64,000 bases of DNA from Catenuloplanes atrovinosus (GTDB lineage: Bacteria > Actinomycetota > Actinomycetes > Mycobacteriales > Micromonosporaceae), in contig NZ_JAVDYB010000001.1 of assembly GCF_031458235.1 (NCBI RefSeq), forward strand, positions 2,563,001 to 2,627,000, written 5' to 3'. The notes under the pieces were generated by a model. The model was not told the origin of the DNA. It was given only the letters and a program-made list of their open reading frames with translations, and ran no database searches. The translations under genes were made by a program, and so were the position numbers. Position 1 is the stretch's first letter. Every line of letters begins with the position of its first letter. This document shows, one piece after another, positions 9,057-17,721 of the stretch.

Positions 9057-9144
9057 CGTGGTCGACCGTTTGGCGTACCAGCTCTCCCGATCCGGCCCGG
9101 CCCCGTATCCTTCTGTGGATTCCGGACCGGGAGAGCACTCCACG

Positions 9145-12100
9145 ATGACAGGACGCGTGTTCGTCGGCGACGTCGGCCGCGACCTCGCCGCGGTGGCGTG
9201 GCCGTCGACGCCGCTCGGCCCGCCGGAGGGGTGGCCGCAGAGCCTGCGCACCGCGGTCAGCCTGATGCTCTCCTCGCGCTTCCCGATGTGGATGGCCTGG
9301 GGACCGGAGCTCACGTTCTTCTGCAACGACGCCTACCGGCGGGACACGCTCGGCCGCAAGTACCCGTGGGCGCTCGGCCGCCCGGCCAGCGACGTGTGGG
9401 CGGAGATCTGGGACGACATCGGCCCGCGGATCGAGACCGTGCTCTCCACCGGCGAGGCCACCTGGGACGAGGGCCTGCTGCTGTTCCTGGAGCGGTCCGG
9501 ATACCCCGAGGAGACCTACCACACGTTCTCGTACAGCCCGCTGCGCGACGACGACGGTGCGCTGGTCGGCATGCTCTGCGTGGTCAGCGAGGACACCGAG
9601 CGGGTGATCGGCGAGCGCCGGATGGCGACGCTGCGCGACCTCGGCTCCGACCCCAGCGCGATCCGCACCGAGGCGCAGGTGCTGGCGTTCACGGGCGCCC
9701 AGCTCGGGCGGAACCTGCGCGATCTGCCGTTCACGCTGACCTACCTGTTCTCCGACGACGGCGCCGCGGAACTGGCCGGCGCCACCGGCACGGACCGGGT
9801 GGACGGCTGGTCGTTCGAGGCGCCGGATGGCGGCGAGTCGGTGCTGATACCCCTCGACGGGTACGCGGGACTGCCGACCGGGGACTGGTCCGCGCCGCCC
9901 ACCGAGGCGCTGGTCGTCCCGCTGCTCCAGCAGGGCGGCACGCCGTACGGGTTCATGGTCGCCGCGCTCAACCGGTTCCGGCCGCTGGACGAGGGCTACC
10001 GCGGCTTCGTCGAGCTGACCGCCGGGCACGTCGCCGCCGGGATCGCCAGCGCGCGCAGCTACCAGGCGCAGCAGCGGCGGGCCGAGGAACTGGCCGAGCT
10101 GGACCGCGCCAAGACCGCGTTCTTCTCCAACATCAGCCACGAGTTCCGTACCCCGCTGACCCTGATCATGGGTCCGGTCGAGGACCTCCGCGCGCGACTC
10201 GGCGCCGACGCGAACCTCGAGGTCATCCATCGCAACGCGCTGCGCCTCGGCAAGCTGGTCAACACGCTGCTCGACTTCTCCCGGATCGAGGCCGGGCGCA
10301 TGCAGGCCCGGTACGAGCCGGTCGACCTCGCCGCCACCACCGCGGAACTGGCCAGCGTGTTCCGCTCCGCGATCGAGCGCGCCGGGCTGACCCTCGACGT
10401 GGACTGCCCGCCGCTGCCGCAGCCGGTCCACCTCGACCGCGGCATGTGGGAGAAGGTCGTCCTCAACCTGCTCAGCAACGCGCTCAAGTTCACCTTCGAC
10501 GGCGGCGTGCGGGTGACCGTGCGCGCGGACGGCGACCGCGCCGAGGTGCGCGTGCGGGACACCGGCATCGGCGTGCCACCCGACGAGATCCCCCGGCTGT
10601 TCGAGCGCTTCCACCGGATCGAGCACGCGCGGTCCCGCTCCAACGAGGGCAGCGGCATCGGCCTGGCGCTGGTCAAGGAGCTGGTCGAGCTGCACGGCGG
10701 CACGATCACCGCGGTCAGCACGCTCGGCGAGGGCACCGAGTTCACCATCCGGCTGCCGTTCGGCGCCGGCCACCTGCCCGAGGACGCGCTGGTCCCGGCC
10801 GGCAGCGCCAGCACGGTCACGTCCACCTCCGACCCGTACGTGGAGGAGGTGTCCCGCTGGCTGCCGGCCGAGCCGGTGGCGCTCCCGTCGTCCACCCAGC
10901 CGACCGTGCTGATCGCGGACGACAACGCGGACATGCGCGACTACCTGGTCCGGCTGCTCCAGTCGGCCGGGCACCGGGTCGAGGCGGTCGGCGACGGGCA
11001 GGCCGCCCTGGACGCCGCCCGCCGCCGGCGCCCGGACCTGATCGTCAGCGACGTGATGATGCCGGTGCTGGACGGGCTGCAGCTGGTCGCGGCGCTGCGC
11101 GCGGACCCGCGCACGGCCGGCACGCCGGTCCTGCTGCTCTCCGCGCGCGCCGGGCAGGAGGCCTCGATCGAGGGGCTGGAGGCCGGCGCGGACGACTACC
11201 TGGTCAAGCCGTTCTCCTCGGCCGAACTGCTGGCCCGAGTCCGGGCGAACCTGGAGCTCACCCGGCTGCGCACCCACCACGCCCGGTGGCGCACCGCGCT
11301 GATCGACTCGCTCCAGGAGGCGTTCTTCGTCTGCGACGAGGACGGCGCGGTCATCGAGATCAATTCCACGTTCACCGACATCCTGGGGTACGGGCCGGAG
11401 GGCCTGCCGTACCCGATGACGCACCCGTGGTGGCCGGACGGCGGCGCGGACCCGGACGGGCACCGGCTGGTCGAGGACGCGTTCGCGCTGCTCATGGAGC
11501 GCTCCCGCGGTGCGTACACCATCCCGGTCGTACACCGCGACGGGCACCGGCTGTGGGTCGCCGCCGCATTCAACCAGGTCGAGGACCCGGAGACCGGGCG
11601 GCGCGTCATCGTCGGCACGTTCCGCGACGTCACCGCCGAGCACTACGCCGTGCAGCGGGACAACGCGCTCGCCGCGCTCGGCCTGCGCCTGGCCCAGGCG
11701 GACAACGTCGGCGCCGCGCTCCGCGGGGTACTGCCCATGCTGGCCGAACTGTGGCACGCCACCGAGGTCTACGCGGCGGTCTTCCGCGCCTCCGGCGACC
11801 CGGCCATGACCGCGGTCGACCCCGGACACCGCTGGGACACGCTGCCCGAGGAACGCCGCGTCGCGCTCCGGGCGCTGCGCGACAAGCCGCTGCTCAGCCC
11901 GGTCGCGGACGTGATGGGCGGCGCCGGCATCACCCTCGAGCACCCGGACGGCACCATGGTCCTCTGGGTCGAGCTGGCCGAGAAACGCCCGTTCACCGAG
12001 CAGGACCAGACGCTGCTCGCGCTGCTCGCCGGCCACCTCGGCCAGGGCCTGCACCGCATCCACCAGATCGACCAGCAGCGGGAGACCGCGCTGGCGCTGC

Positions 12101-13158
12101 AACACGCGATCCTCGGCCCGGCGCAGCTCCCGGCCGGCTTCGAGGTCCGCTACGCGCCCGCCACCCGCCCGCTCAAGGTCGGCGGTGACTGGTACGACAC
12201 CGTCACGCTCCCGGACGACCGGATCGGCATCGTGGTCGGCGACTGCGTCGGCCACGGCCTGCCCGCCGCGACCGTGATGGGCCAGCTCCGCAGCGCCTGC
12301 CGCGCGCTGCTGCTGCAGAACATGGACCCGGCCGCCACGCTGATGGCGCTCGACCGATTCGCCGCGCAGCTGCCCGGCGCCGCCTGCGCCACGGTCTTCT
12401 GCGGCATCCTGGACATCGCCACCGGGCGGCTGCGCTACTCCAGCGCCGGCCACCCACCGGCGATCATCACGCACGCCGGCGGCGGCACCGACCTGCTCGA
12501 CCAGGGCCGGTCCCGCCCGCTCGGCGTCCGCGGCGCGGCCGAGCGCCCCGAGGCGGAGTACGTCGTGCCCGCCCGCGCCACCGTCCTGCTCTACACGGAC
12601 GGGCTGGTCGAGCGACGACGCACCCCGCTCACCACCGGCATCGGCCGGGTCAGCACCGTCGTCCAGCGCGGGCGCTCCGCCCCGCTCGGCGACCTCGCCA
12701 CGGAGGTGATGGACAGCATGGCCCCCGACACCGGGTACGACGACGACGTCGCGCTGCTGCTCTACCGCCACCCCGGCCCGCTCGCGCTGGAGTTCCCCGC
12801 CGAGGCCACCCGGCTCGCCCCGGTCCGGTCCGCACTGCGCCGCTGGCTGGAACGCTGCGGCATCGACACCGGCACCGCGCAGAACGTCCTGGTCGCCGCC
12901 GGCGAGGCCTGCGCCAACGCGATCGAGCACGGCCACCGCCAGCTGCACGGCGGCCTGATCCGCCTGACCGCCGCCGTCACCGCGAACGACCTTCACCTGA
13001 GCGTCATCGACACCGGGCGTTGGCGTACCCCCCGCCCGGAGGACAATCCCCACCGGGGCCGCGGGCTGGTGCTGATCCGCGCCCTGATGAACGAGGTCAC
13101 CATCACCACCGGCACCACCGGCACCGTCGTCGGCATGCGAGCGAGGATCCCGCAATGA
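9145..13158 (+). CDS. hybrid sensor kinase-receiver-PP2C phosphatase-RsbW-like protein
   Basis: A 1337-aa soluble signalling protein with an unusual full chain of modules: N-terminal PAS-like sensor (about 20-150), GAF-like region (about 165-300), HisKA with phosphoacceptor in NISHEFRTPLT (His332), HATPase_c (about 430-545), receiver with SDVMMP (Asp636) and LVKPF, a second PAS (about 715-830), a GAF-like segment (about 835-970), a SpoIIE-type PP2C phosphatase with GDCVGHG, YTDGLVE and DDVALLL metal motifs, and a C-terminal RsbW-type kinase with EACANAIEHG and GRGLVLIRALM. It can thus sense, phosphorelay, dephosphorylate and phosphorylate anti-sigma antagonists. Start at 9145 gives MTGRVFVGDVG. 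The STAS gene follows after 25 bp. Confidence 0.9.
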   Translation: MTGRVFVGDVGRDLAAVAWPSTPLGPPEGWPQSLRTAVSLMLSSRFPMWMAWGPELTFFCNDAYRRDTLGRKYPWALGRPASDVWAEIWDDIGPRIETVLSTGEATWDEGLLLFLERSGYPEETYHTFSYSPLRDDDGALVGMLCVVSEDTERVIGERRMATLRDLGSDPSAIRTEAQVLAFTGAQLGRNLRDLPFTLTYLFSDDGAAELAGATGTDRVDGWSFEAPDGGESVLIPLDGYAGLPTGDWSAPPTEALVVPLLQQGGTPYGFMVAALNRFRPLDEGYRGFVELTAGHVAAGIASARSYQAQQRRAEELAELDRAKTAFFSNISHEFRTPLTLIMGPVEDLRARLGADANLEVIHRNALRLGKLVNTLLDFSRIEAGRMQARYEPVDLAATTAELASVFRSAIERAGLTLDVDCPPLPQPVHLDRGMWEKVVLNLLSNALKFTFDGGVRVTVRADGDRAEVRVRDTGIGVPPDEIPRLFERFHRIEHARSRSNEGSGIGLALVKELVELHGGTITAVSTLGEGTEFTIRLPFGAGHLPEDALVPAGSASTVTSTSDPYVEEVSRWLPAEPVALPSSTQPTVLIADDNADMRDYLVRLLQSAGHRVEAVGDGQAALDAARRRRPDLIVSDVMMPVLDGLQLVAALRADPRTAGTPVLLLSARAGQEASIEGLEAGADDYLVKPFSSAELLARVRANLELTRLRTHHARWRTALIDSLQEAFFVCDEDGAVIEINSTFTDILGYGPEGLPYPMTHPWWPDGGADPDGHRLVEDAFALLMERSRGAYTIPVVHRDGHRLWVAAAFNQVEDPETGRRVIVGTFRDVTAEHYAVQRDNALAALGLRLAQADNVGAALRGVLPMLAELWHATEVYAAVFRASGDPAMTAVDPGHRWDTLPEERRVALRALRDKPLLSPVADVMGGAGITLEHPDGTMVLWVELAEKRPFTEQDQTLLALLAGHLGQGLHRIHQIDQQRETALALQHAILGPAQLPAGFEVRYAPATRPLKVGGDWYDTVTLPDDRIGIVVGDCVGHGLPAATVMGQLRSACRALLLQNMDPAATLMALDRFAAQLPGAACATVFCGILDIATGRLRYSSAGHPPAIITHAGGGTDLLDQGRSRPLGVRGAAERPEAEYVVPARATVLLYTDGLVERRRTPLTTGIGRVSTVVQRGRSAPLGDLATEVMDSMAPDTGYDDDVALLLYRHPGPLALEFPAEATRLAPVRSALRRWLERCGIDTGTAQNVLVAAGEACANAIEHGHRQLHGGLIRLTAAVTANDLHLSVIDTGRWRTPRPEDNPHRGRGLVLIRALMNEVTITTGTTGTVVGMRARIPQ

Positions 13159-13183
13159 GCGACCGTTTGGAGGGCGATCCCGC

Positions 13184-13474
13184 ATGAGCACTGAACTGTC
13201 CTTCGCGACGACCTCGCGGCCGGACGGCGCCCTGGTCCTCGCCGTGGCCGGCGAGATCGACATGAGCAACGCGGCGGCCTTCGCGTCGGCGCTCGCGTCG
13301 GCGCACTCCGACGCGGACTCCTTCATCGTCGACCTGACCAGGGTGGAATACCTGGACAGCGCGGGTCTCGCGGTCCTCTTCCGCCACGTCGACCACGCCA
13401 AGCTGGAGGCGGCACCGCTCCTGGCCCCGGTCCTCACCATCGCCGGCCTCGACGACATCACCACCATCCAGTAG
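13184..13474 (+). CDS. STAS-domain anti-sigma factor antagonist
   Basis: A 96-aa single STAS domain protein. The phosphorylatable serine lies in YLDSAGLAVL (Ser59), as in SpoIIAA/RsbV. A GGAGGG Shine-Dalgarno lies eight to thirteen bases before the ATG at 13184. Sitting 25 bp after a protein with both PP2C and RsbW-like domains, it is the natural substrate of both activities: phosphorylated by the kinase domain and reset by the phosphatase domain. The final target, presumably a sigma factor, is not in the neighbourhood. Confidence 0.9.
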   Translation: MSTELSFATTSRPDGALVLAVAGEIDMSNAAAFASALASAHSDADSFIVDLTRVEYLDSAGLAVLFRHVDHAKLEAAPLLAPVLTIAGLDDITTIQ

Positions 13475-13480
13475 GGTTCC

Positions 13481-13560
<80 letters not shown>

Positions 13561-13672
13561 GCCGTGGTCCCGGCCCCGGGCACCGGGTCTGGCCCGCCGT
13601 GTCCCTGCCCTGGCCACCCGGCTCTGGCCCGCCGTGGCCCTTGGCCCGGCGACCGGGCCTGCCCGACGTGGG

Positions 13673-13910
13673 CTTGTCTCGGCCACCGGCTTGTCTCGGC
13701 CACCGGCTTGTCTCGGCCACCGGCTTGTCTCGGCCACCGGCTTGTCTCGGCCACCGGCTTGTCTCGGCCACCGGCTTGTCTCGGCCACCGGCTTGTCTCG
13801 GCCACCGGCTTGTCTCGGCCACCGGCTTGTCTCGGCCACCGGCCTGCCTCAGCCACCGGCTTGTCTCGGCCACCGGCCTGCCTCAGCCACCGGCCTGCCT
13901 CAGCCACCGG
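13673..13910. repeat. 17-bp minisatellite, 14 full copies
   Basis: Unit CTTGTCTCGGCCACCGG repeats head to tail at exact 17-bp steps from 13673. Ten consecutive identical units are followed by a variant (CCTGCCTCAGCCACCGG), one standard unit, two more variants and a degenerate fifteenth. The unit length is not a multiple of three, so all three frames stay open and give spurious repetitive ORFs on both strands. There are no spacers, so it is not a CRISPR array. Confidence 0.95.
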
Positions 13911-13985
13911 CCTGCCTCGGTCCCGGCACACCGCGCCCGAAATATCGTATATATGTGCGTCTCACTGTGGGTGTCGGCGACTAAA

Positions 13986-14032
13986 GATACGTAGAGCACG
14001 TAATCAGCGGCTCTTAACGTGCTCTACGTATC
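13986..14032. terminator. perfect 16-bp inverted repeat hairpin
   Basis: The arm GATACGTAGAGCACGT (13986-14001) is complemented without mismatch by 14017-14032, with a 15-nt loop. It lies in a patch much richer in A and T than its surroundings (from about 13940). It lacks a following T-run, so a rho-independent terminator is only one option; a protein-binding palindrome or a mobile-element end are others. The type label is therefore provisional. Confidence 0.5.
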
Positions 14033-14482
14033 AGTAACCAGTCGATCATGCAGTGGAGCCCAGGGCGGCATAGCGCCGCGCCGCCATAGCAAGCCGCTTT
14101 TCGGGCATACCGGATGGAGCGCCGGCGCCCGAGAGCGAGAGCGCCGACGGTGTCGGGGCTGCGGTTACGCGGCGTGGGGAACCCGGCGCGAGCACGCGCC
14201 GCCCCGCGTTCGGAGGCAACTCTCGACAACTGATTCATGGTGCCGAGCGAGACCGTGACGAAGCGTGACTGCCCCGGCCATCGCGGCCGTGGCCTCGAGA
14301 ACCTTCGACCTCTGCATGAATATGAGTGATCGCTCATCACACGAAACATGGTGAAATTTCGATCGCAGCGGCAGCTCTTGCCCCGCCCCGGACGAGGCCG
14401 CCACGCGACGAAGGCGGACGAGCGCAGCCGCGAACGCGGTAATGACCAGGTTTTCAGAGAAGGTGAGTGGTGCGGGACCGGT
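14033..14482. other. gene-free intergenic stretch
   Basis: No convincing gene on either strand: the open frames here lack ribosome sites and recognisable domains. It holds an imperfect palindrome at 14322-14337 (ATGAGTGATCGCTCAT) in a slightly AT-richer zone. Otherwise nothing is seen. Confidence 0.5.
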
Positions 14483-14523
14483 GCCCGCGGGAGCGTGCGG
14501 GCGGTGACCACGCCGGAAGCGGG
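14483..14523 (+). repeat. partial copy of dispersed intergenic repeat
   Basis: CCCGCGGGAGC-GTGCGGGCGGTGACCACGCCGGAAGCGGG in this stretch closely matches, in reverse complement, one half of the 87-bp tandem unit at 37781-37953. It ends eight bases before the stop of the GlxA-type regulator gene. Confidence 0.7.
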
Positions 14524-14531
14524 AAAAGGGA

Positions 14532-15488
14532 TCAGCGGCCGGAACGGAAGGTGCGCCGGTAGGTGAGTGGGGATACGCCGATGGCGGCGTGGAGGTGCTG
14601 GCGCAGGGAGGTGCCGGTGGCGAAGCCGACCCGGGCGGCGATCTCGTCGACCGGGAGGTCGGTGGATTCGAGCAGGTGGCGGGCGCGGGTGAGGCGTTGC
14701 TGGGTGATCCAGCGGCCGGGGCTCATGCCCACCTCGTCGGTGAAGCGGCGGGCGAACGTGCGCGGGCTCATCCGGGCGCGGGCCGCGAGGTCGTCGATGG
14801 CGAGTGGCTCGCGGAGGTGGGTGAGGACCCATTCGCGGGCGGCGGCGGTGCCGTCCTGCGGGTCGCGGGGGACGGGTGCCTCGATGTACTGGGCCTGGCC
14901 GCCGTCCCGCCACGGGGGGACCACGCAGCGGCGGGCGGCGCCGTTGGCGACCTCGGTGCCGTGGTCCCGGCGGATCAGGTGGAGCAGCACGTCGACGCCG
15001 GAGGCGGCGCCGGCCGAGGTGAGGATGTCACCGTCGTCCACGAACAGTACGTCCGGGTCGAGGTCGACGCGGGGGTAGAGGCGGCGGAACCGGTCGGCGG
15101 CCTGCCAGTGCGTGGTGGCCGGGCGGCCGTCGAGCAGTCCGGCGGCGGCCAGTACGAACGCGCCGGTGCAGATCGACACGAGCCGGGTGCCGGGGCGGAT
15201 CATCGCGAGCGCGGCGGCTATCGGCGCGGACAGTCGCGGGTGCACCTGCGTGGACGTGCCGGGGCGCGGGGCGAACGGCGTGATCACCACGGTGTCGGCG
15301 GTGGCCAGCACCTCCGGGCCGTGCTCCACCGCGATCGCGAAGTCGGCGGACGTACGCACGGGGCCGCCGTCCGCCGTGCAGGTGACCACCTCGTACCGGC
15401 CGTCGGTCGCGCCGAGGATGCGGCTCGGCATGCCCAGCTCGTACGGGTACACGCCGTCGAGCGCGAGGACGACCACCCGGTGCGTCAT
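14532..15488 (-). CDS. GlxA-family AraC-type transcriptional regulator
   Basis: A 318-aa regulator with an N-terminal DJ-1/PfpI-like amidotransferase fold (about 1-185, nucleophile-elbow cysteine in SICTGAF) and a C-terminal AraC double helix-turn-helix (about 220-318, with MSPRTFARRF and VGFATGTSLRQH). Start at 15488 (MTHRVVVLALDG) is chosen because residues further upstream are non-conserved. It is divergent from an NADPH quinone-reductase-like gene, with a TGGCA direct repeat between them. That makes the reductase its likely target, activated or repressed in response to a small reactive molecule. Confidence 0.88.
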   Translation of the reverse strand: MTHRVVVLALDGVYPYELGMPSRILGATDGRYEVVTCTADGGPVRTSADFAIAVEHGPEVLATADTVVITPFAPRPGTSTQVHPRLSAPIAAALAMIRPGTRLVSICTGAFVLAAAGLLDGRPATTHWQAADRFRRLYPRVDLDPDVLFVDDGDILTSAGAASGVDVLLHLIRRDHGTEVANGAARRCVVPPWRDGGQAQYIEAPVPRDPQDGTAAAREWVLTHLREPLAIDDLAARARMSPRTFARRFTDEVGMSPGRWITQQRLTRARHLLESTDLPVDEIAARVGFATGTSLRQHLHAAIGVSPLTYRRTFRSGR

Positions 15489-15506
15489 GGCGGGACCCCG
15501 ATTCCA

Positions 15507-15540
15507 CGATTGGCAGGATTCCATCGGAAGGTGGCAATCA
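15507..15540. promoter_or_regulatory. candidate operator of the GlxA/AraC regulator
   Basis: Two TGGCA direct repeats at 15511-15515 and 15532-15536 are 21 bp apart, two helical turns, as expected for an AraC-type protein bound to one face. The same bases also form an imperfect ATTGgCA/TGgCAAT inverted repeat. The site lies in the 92-bp divergent promoter region. Confidence 0.45.
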
Positions 15541-15580
15541 TGCCATGTCTGCGGCCGGACGATCCGGGCACACTGAGACC

Positions 15581-16540
15581 ATGACTGAGACTCCCACGAT
15601 GCGCGCGATCAGCCAGGACACGCTCGGCACCCCGGACGTGCTGCACGAGGTGCGGGTGCCCCGCCCGGTGGCCGGTCTGGGCGAGATCCTCGTCCGGGTG
15701 CACGCGGCCGGCGTCAACCCGACCGACTGGAAGCACCGCGCCGGCCTGCCCTGGATGCGCGAGCCCAAGCCGATCCTCGGCTGGGACGTCTCCGGCGTCG
15801 TCGAGCAGGCCGGCGTCGGCGTCACGCTGTTCAAGCCGGGCGACGAGGTCTTCGGCATGCTGCCGTACCCGCGCGGCGCCGGCGGATACGCCGAATACGC
15901 CAAGGCCACCGCCCGCTCGTTCACGCACAAGCCGGCGAATCTGGACCACGTGCACGCGGCCGCGCTGCCGCTCGCCGCGCTCACCGCCCACCAGGCGCTG
16001 ATCGACACGGCCGACCTCCAGCCCGGTCAGCGCGTGCTGATCCACGCCGCCGCGGGCGGGGTCGGCCACCTGGCCGTGCAGATCGCCAAGGCGCGCGGTG
16101 CGTACGTGATCGGCACCGCCAGCGAGCCCAAGCACGAACTGGTGCGCGGGCTCGGCGCGGACGAGGTGATCGACTACCGCCGGGCCGACTTCGTGGACGC
16201 CGTCGATGCCGGTTCCCTCGACGTCGTGCTCGACACGGTCGGCGGCGAGACGCGCGGCCGGTCGCTCGGCCTGCTGCGCCGGGGTGGCACGCTGGTGACG
16301 CTGGTGTTCAGCCCCGATGACACCGCGGACGCGACCAAGGCCGCCGACCTGGGGGTACGGCTCGAAGGGCTGCTCGTCGAGTCCGACCACGCCGGGATGC
16401 GGGCGATCGCGGGGCTCGCGGCGGAGGGACGGCTGCGTCCCGAGATCGACGCCACGTTCCCGCTCGCGGAGGCCGCGAAGGCACACGCGCACGGCGAGAC
16501 GGGACGCACCACGGGCAAGCTGGTCCTCACGCTCGGCTGA
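15581..16540 (+). CDS. NADP-dependent quinone-oxidoreductase-like protein
   Basis: A 319-aa medium-chain reductase of the zinc-independent quinone oxidoreductase branch: GroES-like N-terminus (VNPTDWKHRAGLP), NADP-binding AAAGGVGHLAVQIAKARGA (about residues 150-168), and no structural zinc cysteines. It probably reduces quinones or enones with NADPH. The ATG at 15581 (MTETPTMRAI) is preferred over 15545, which would reach into the operator region. Divergent from its probable AraC-type regulator. Confidence 0.87.
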   Translation: MTETPTMRAISQDTLGTPDVLHEVRVPRPVAGLGEILVRVHAAGVNPTDWKHRAGLPWMREPKPILGWDVSGVVEQAGVGVTLFKPGDEVFGMLPYPRGAGGYAEYAKATARSFTHKPANLDHVHAAALPLAALTAHQALIDTADLQPGQRVLIHAAAGGVGHLAVQIAKARGAYVIGTASEPKHELVRGLGADEVIDYRRADFVDAVDAGSLDVVLDTVGGETRGRSLGLLRRGGTLVTLVFSPDDTADATKAADLGVRLEGLLVESDHAGMRAIAGLAAEGRLRPEIDATFPLAEAAKAHAHGETGRTTGKLVLTLG

Positions 16541-16590
16541 TCCGCCGGGCCGGGGCGTCAGGTAAGGCGTGCGGGTGGGCGCCGCCCGCG

Positions 16591-16629
16591 GGTGGTCCGC
16601 CGAGGTGACGAGCGGCCTCGGCCACCCCG
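16591..16629. terminator. candidate bidirectional terminator
   Basis: Between two convergent genes, CCGAGG (16600-16605) pairs with CCTCGG (16616-16621), with outer GGTGG/CCACC bases able to lengthen the stem. No T-run follows on either strand, so the call is tentative. Confidence 0.3.
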
Positions 16630-16670
16630 GCGGCGTCCACCGTCCACGGCGGACCGTTCGGGTTGCTGGT

Positions 16671-17573
16671 TTACTCGCTGAACCTGGTCACCGAGTAGGC
16701 GTGCTCGAACCGGCCCGCGGCCAGGTCGTCGCGGTGGATCGTGAACGAGCAGAAGTAGAACTCCTCGGACGCGGGGAAGCGGGCCAGCGAGATCCACTCA
16801 CTCGCCAGCCGGTGCTGCTCCTGCTCCACGTGGGTATACCACTTCGCCACCGGAATGACGATCTCACCGGCCTTCTCGCGCCCCGCGAGCGTCTGCTCCG
16901 CGACCATCCGCAGGAACTCCTCGTCCGCGTACCCGCCGAGGTAGGCGCTGGCGAGCCCGTCGTCGAGCGGCCAGATCTCGCGGGCCGCGGCGCGCAGCTC
17001 CCTCCAGTGTGGAATGTCCCGGTCCCGCTCGTCGATCACCCTCTGCTGGAACGGCGACACGTCGTCGTCCTCGTCCTCGTCCTCGTCGTCCTCGTCCTCC
17101 TCCTGGTCCCTCGGGAGCCAGTCGGGGAACTCGGCGACGAGCACCGCCCGGACCTCGTACTGCTCGTCGTCGACCAGGCCCGGGTGCGGGGCGTCCGCGA
17201 CCTCGGTATCGGTGCCGGCCGGTACGTGCACGATTCGCGTGTGACTCCGGTCGTCGGTGCCGCCGGCCAGGTGGTCCTTCTCGTGGTCGACGAAGAACAG
17301 CAGCGAGCCGTCCGCCGGCAGCTCGAAGCCGTCCACCCGGGGCAGCGCCGCACAGTCGACGGAGAAGACGAACGGCAGCGCACCGTTTCCACCCGACGGC
17401 CACTCCGCGCCGACCGGCAGCCGCGGCAACCCGCCGAACCGCCCGACCGGCTCACCCCGCGGGCCCCCGATCAGCCAGATCGACAGCCGGAGGTGCTCGA
17501 TGAACCTGTTGATCTCGTCGTCCGGCACGCCCAACGCGACCGCCGCGCGGCGAAACCGCCCCTGATGATCCAT
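16671..17573 (-). CDS. DUF1963 (YwqG-like) protein
   Basis: A 300-aa cytoplasmic protein. The GGLPRLPVGAEWP motif (about residues 48-60) followed by PLPFVFSVDC-like and LLFFVDHE segments is typical of DUF1963/YwqG proteins, whose role is unknown. A striking run of about fourteen acidic residues (EEDEDDEDEDEDDD, about 165-178) interrupts the fold. The C-terminal half is atypical and may be a separate domain. Start taken at 17573 (MDHQGRFRRAAV), six codons inside the longest frame. Confidence 0.7.
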   Translation of the reverse strand: MDHQGRFRRAAVALGVPDDEINRFIEHLRLSIWLIGGPRGEPVGRFGGLPRLPVGAEWPSGGNGALPFVFSVDCAALPRVDGFELPADGSLLFFVDHEKDHLAGGTDDRSHTRIVHVPAGTDTEVADAPHPGLVDDEQYEVRAVLVAEFPDWLPRDQEEDEDDEDEDEDDDVSPFQQRVIDERDRDIPHWRELRAAAREIWPLDDGLASAYLGGYADEEFLRMVAEQTLAGREKAGEIVIPVAKWYTHVEQEQHRLASEWISLARFPASEEFYFCSFTIHRDDLAAGRFEHAYSVTRFSE

Positions 17574-17721
17574 GGCACAGCATGATGCCACGGACGCATC
17601 GACGATCAGCGGCGGGTGCGTGCGCGACGTTTAGGGTTATTTAGGGATGGTCCGCTTGAGGGACGATCGGGTCGGCTGTTCTCCTTGAACGGTCCCTCAC
17701 CCCGCTGGAAGAGGCCATCCC

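Noticed and set aside
13673-13910. CRISPR array
   Set aside because: Units are contiguous with no unique spacers and no cas genes nearby.
13986-14060. tRNA gene
   Set aside because: The hairpin does not extend to a cloverleaf and there is no T-loop GTTCRANNC sequence.
14014-14913. 299-codon minus-strand frame across the gene-free region
   Set aside because: Overlaps the 3' end of the GlxA gene in another register and has no recognisable fold.
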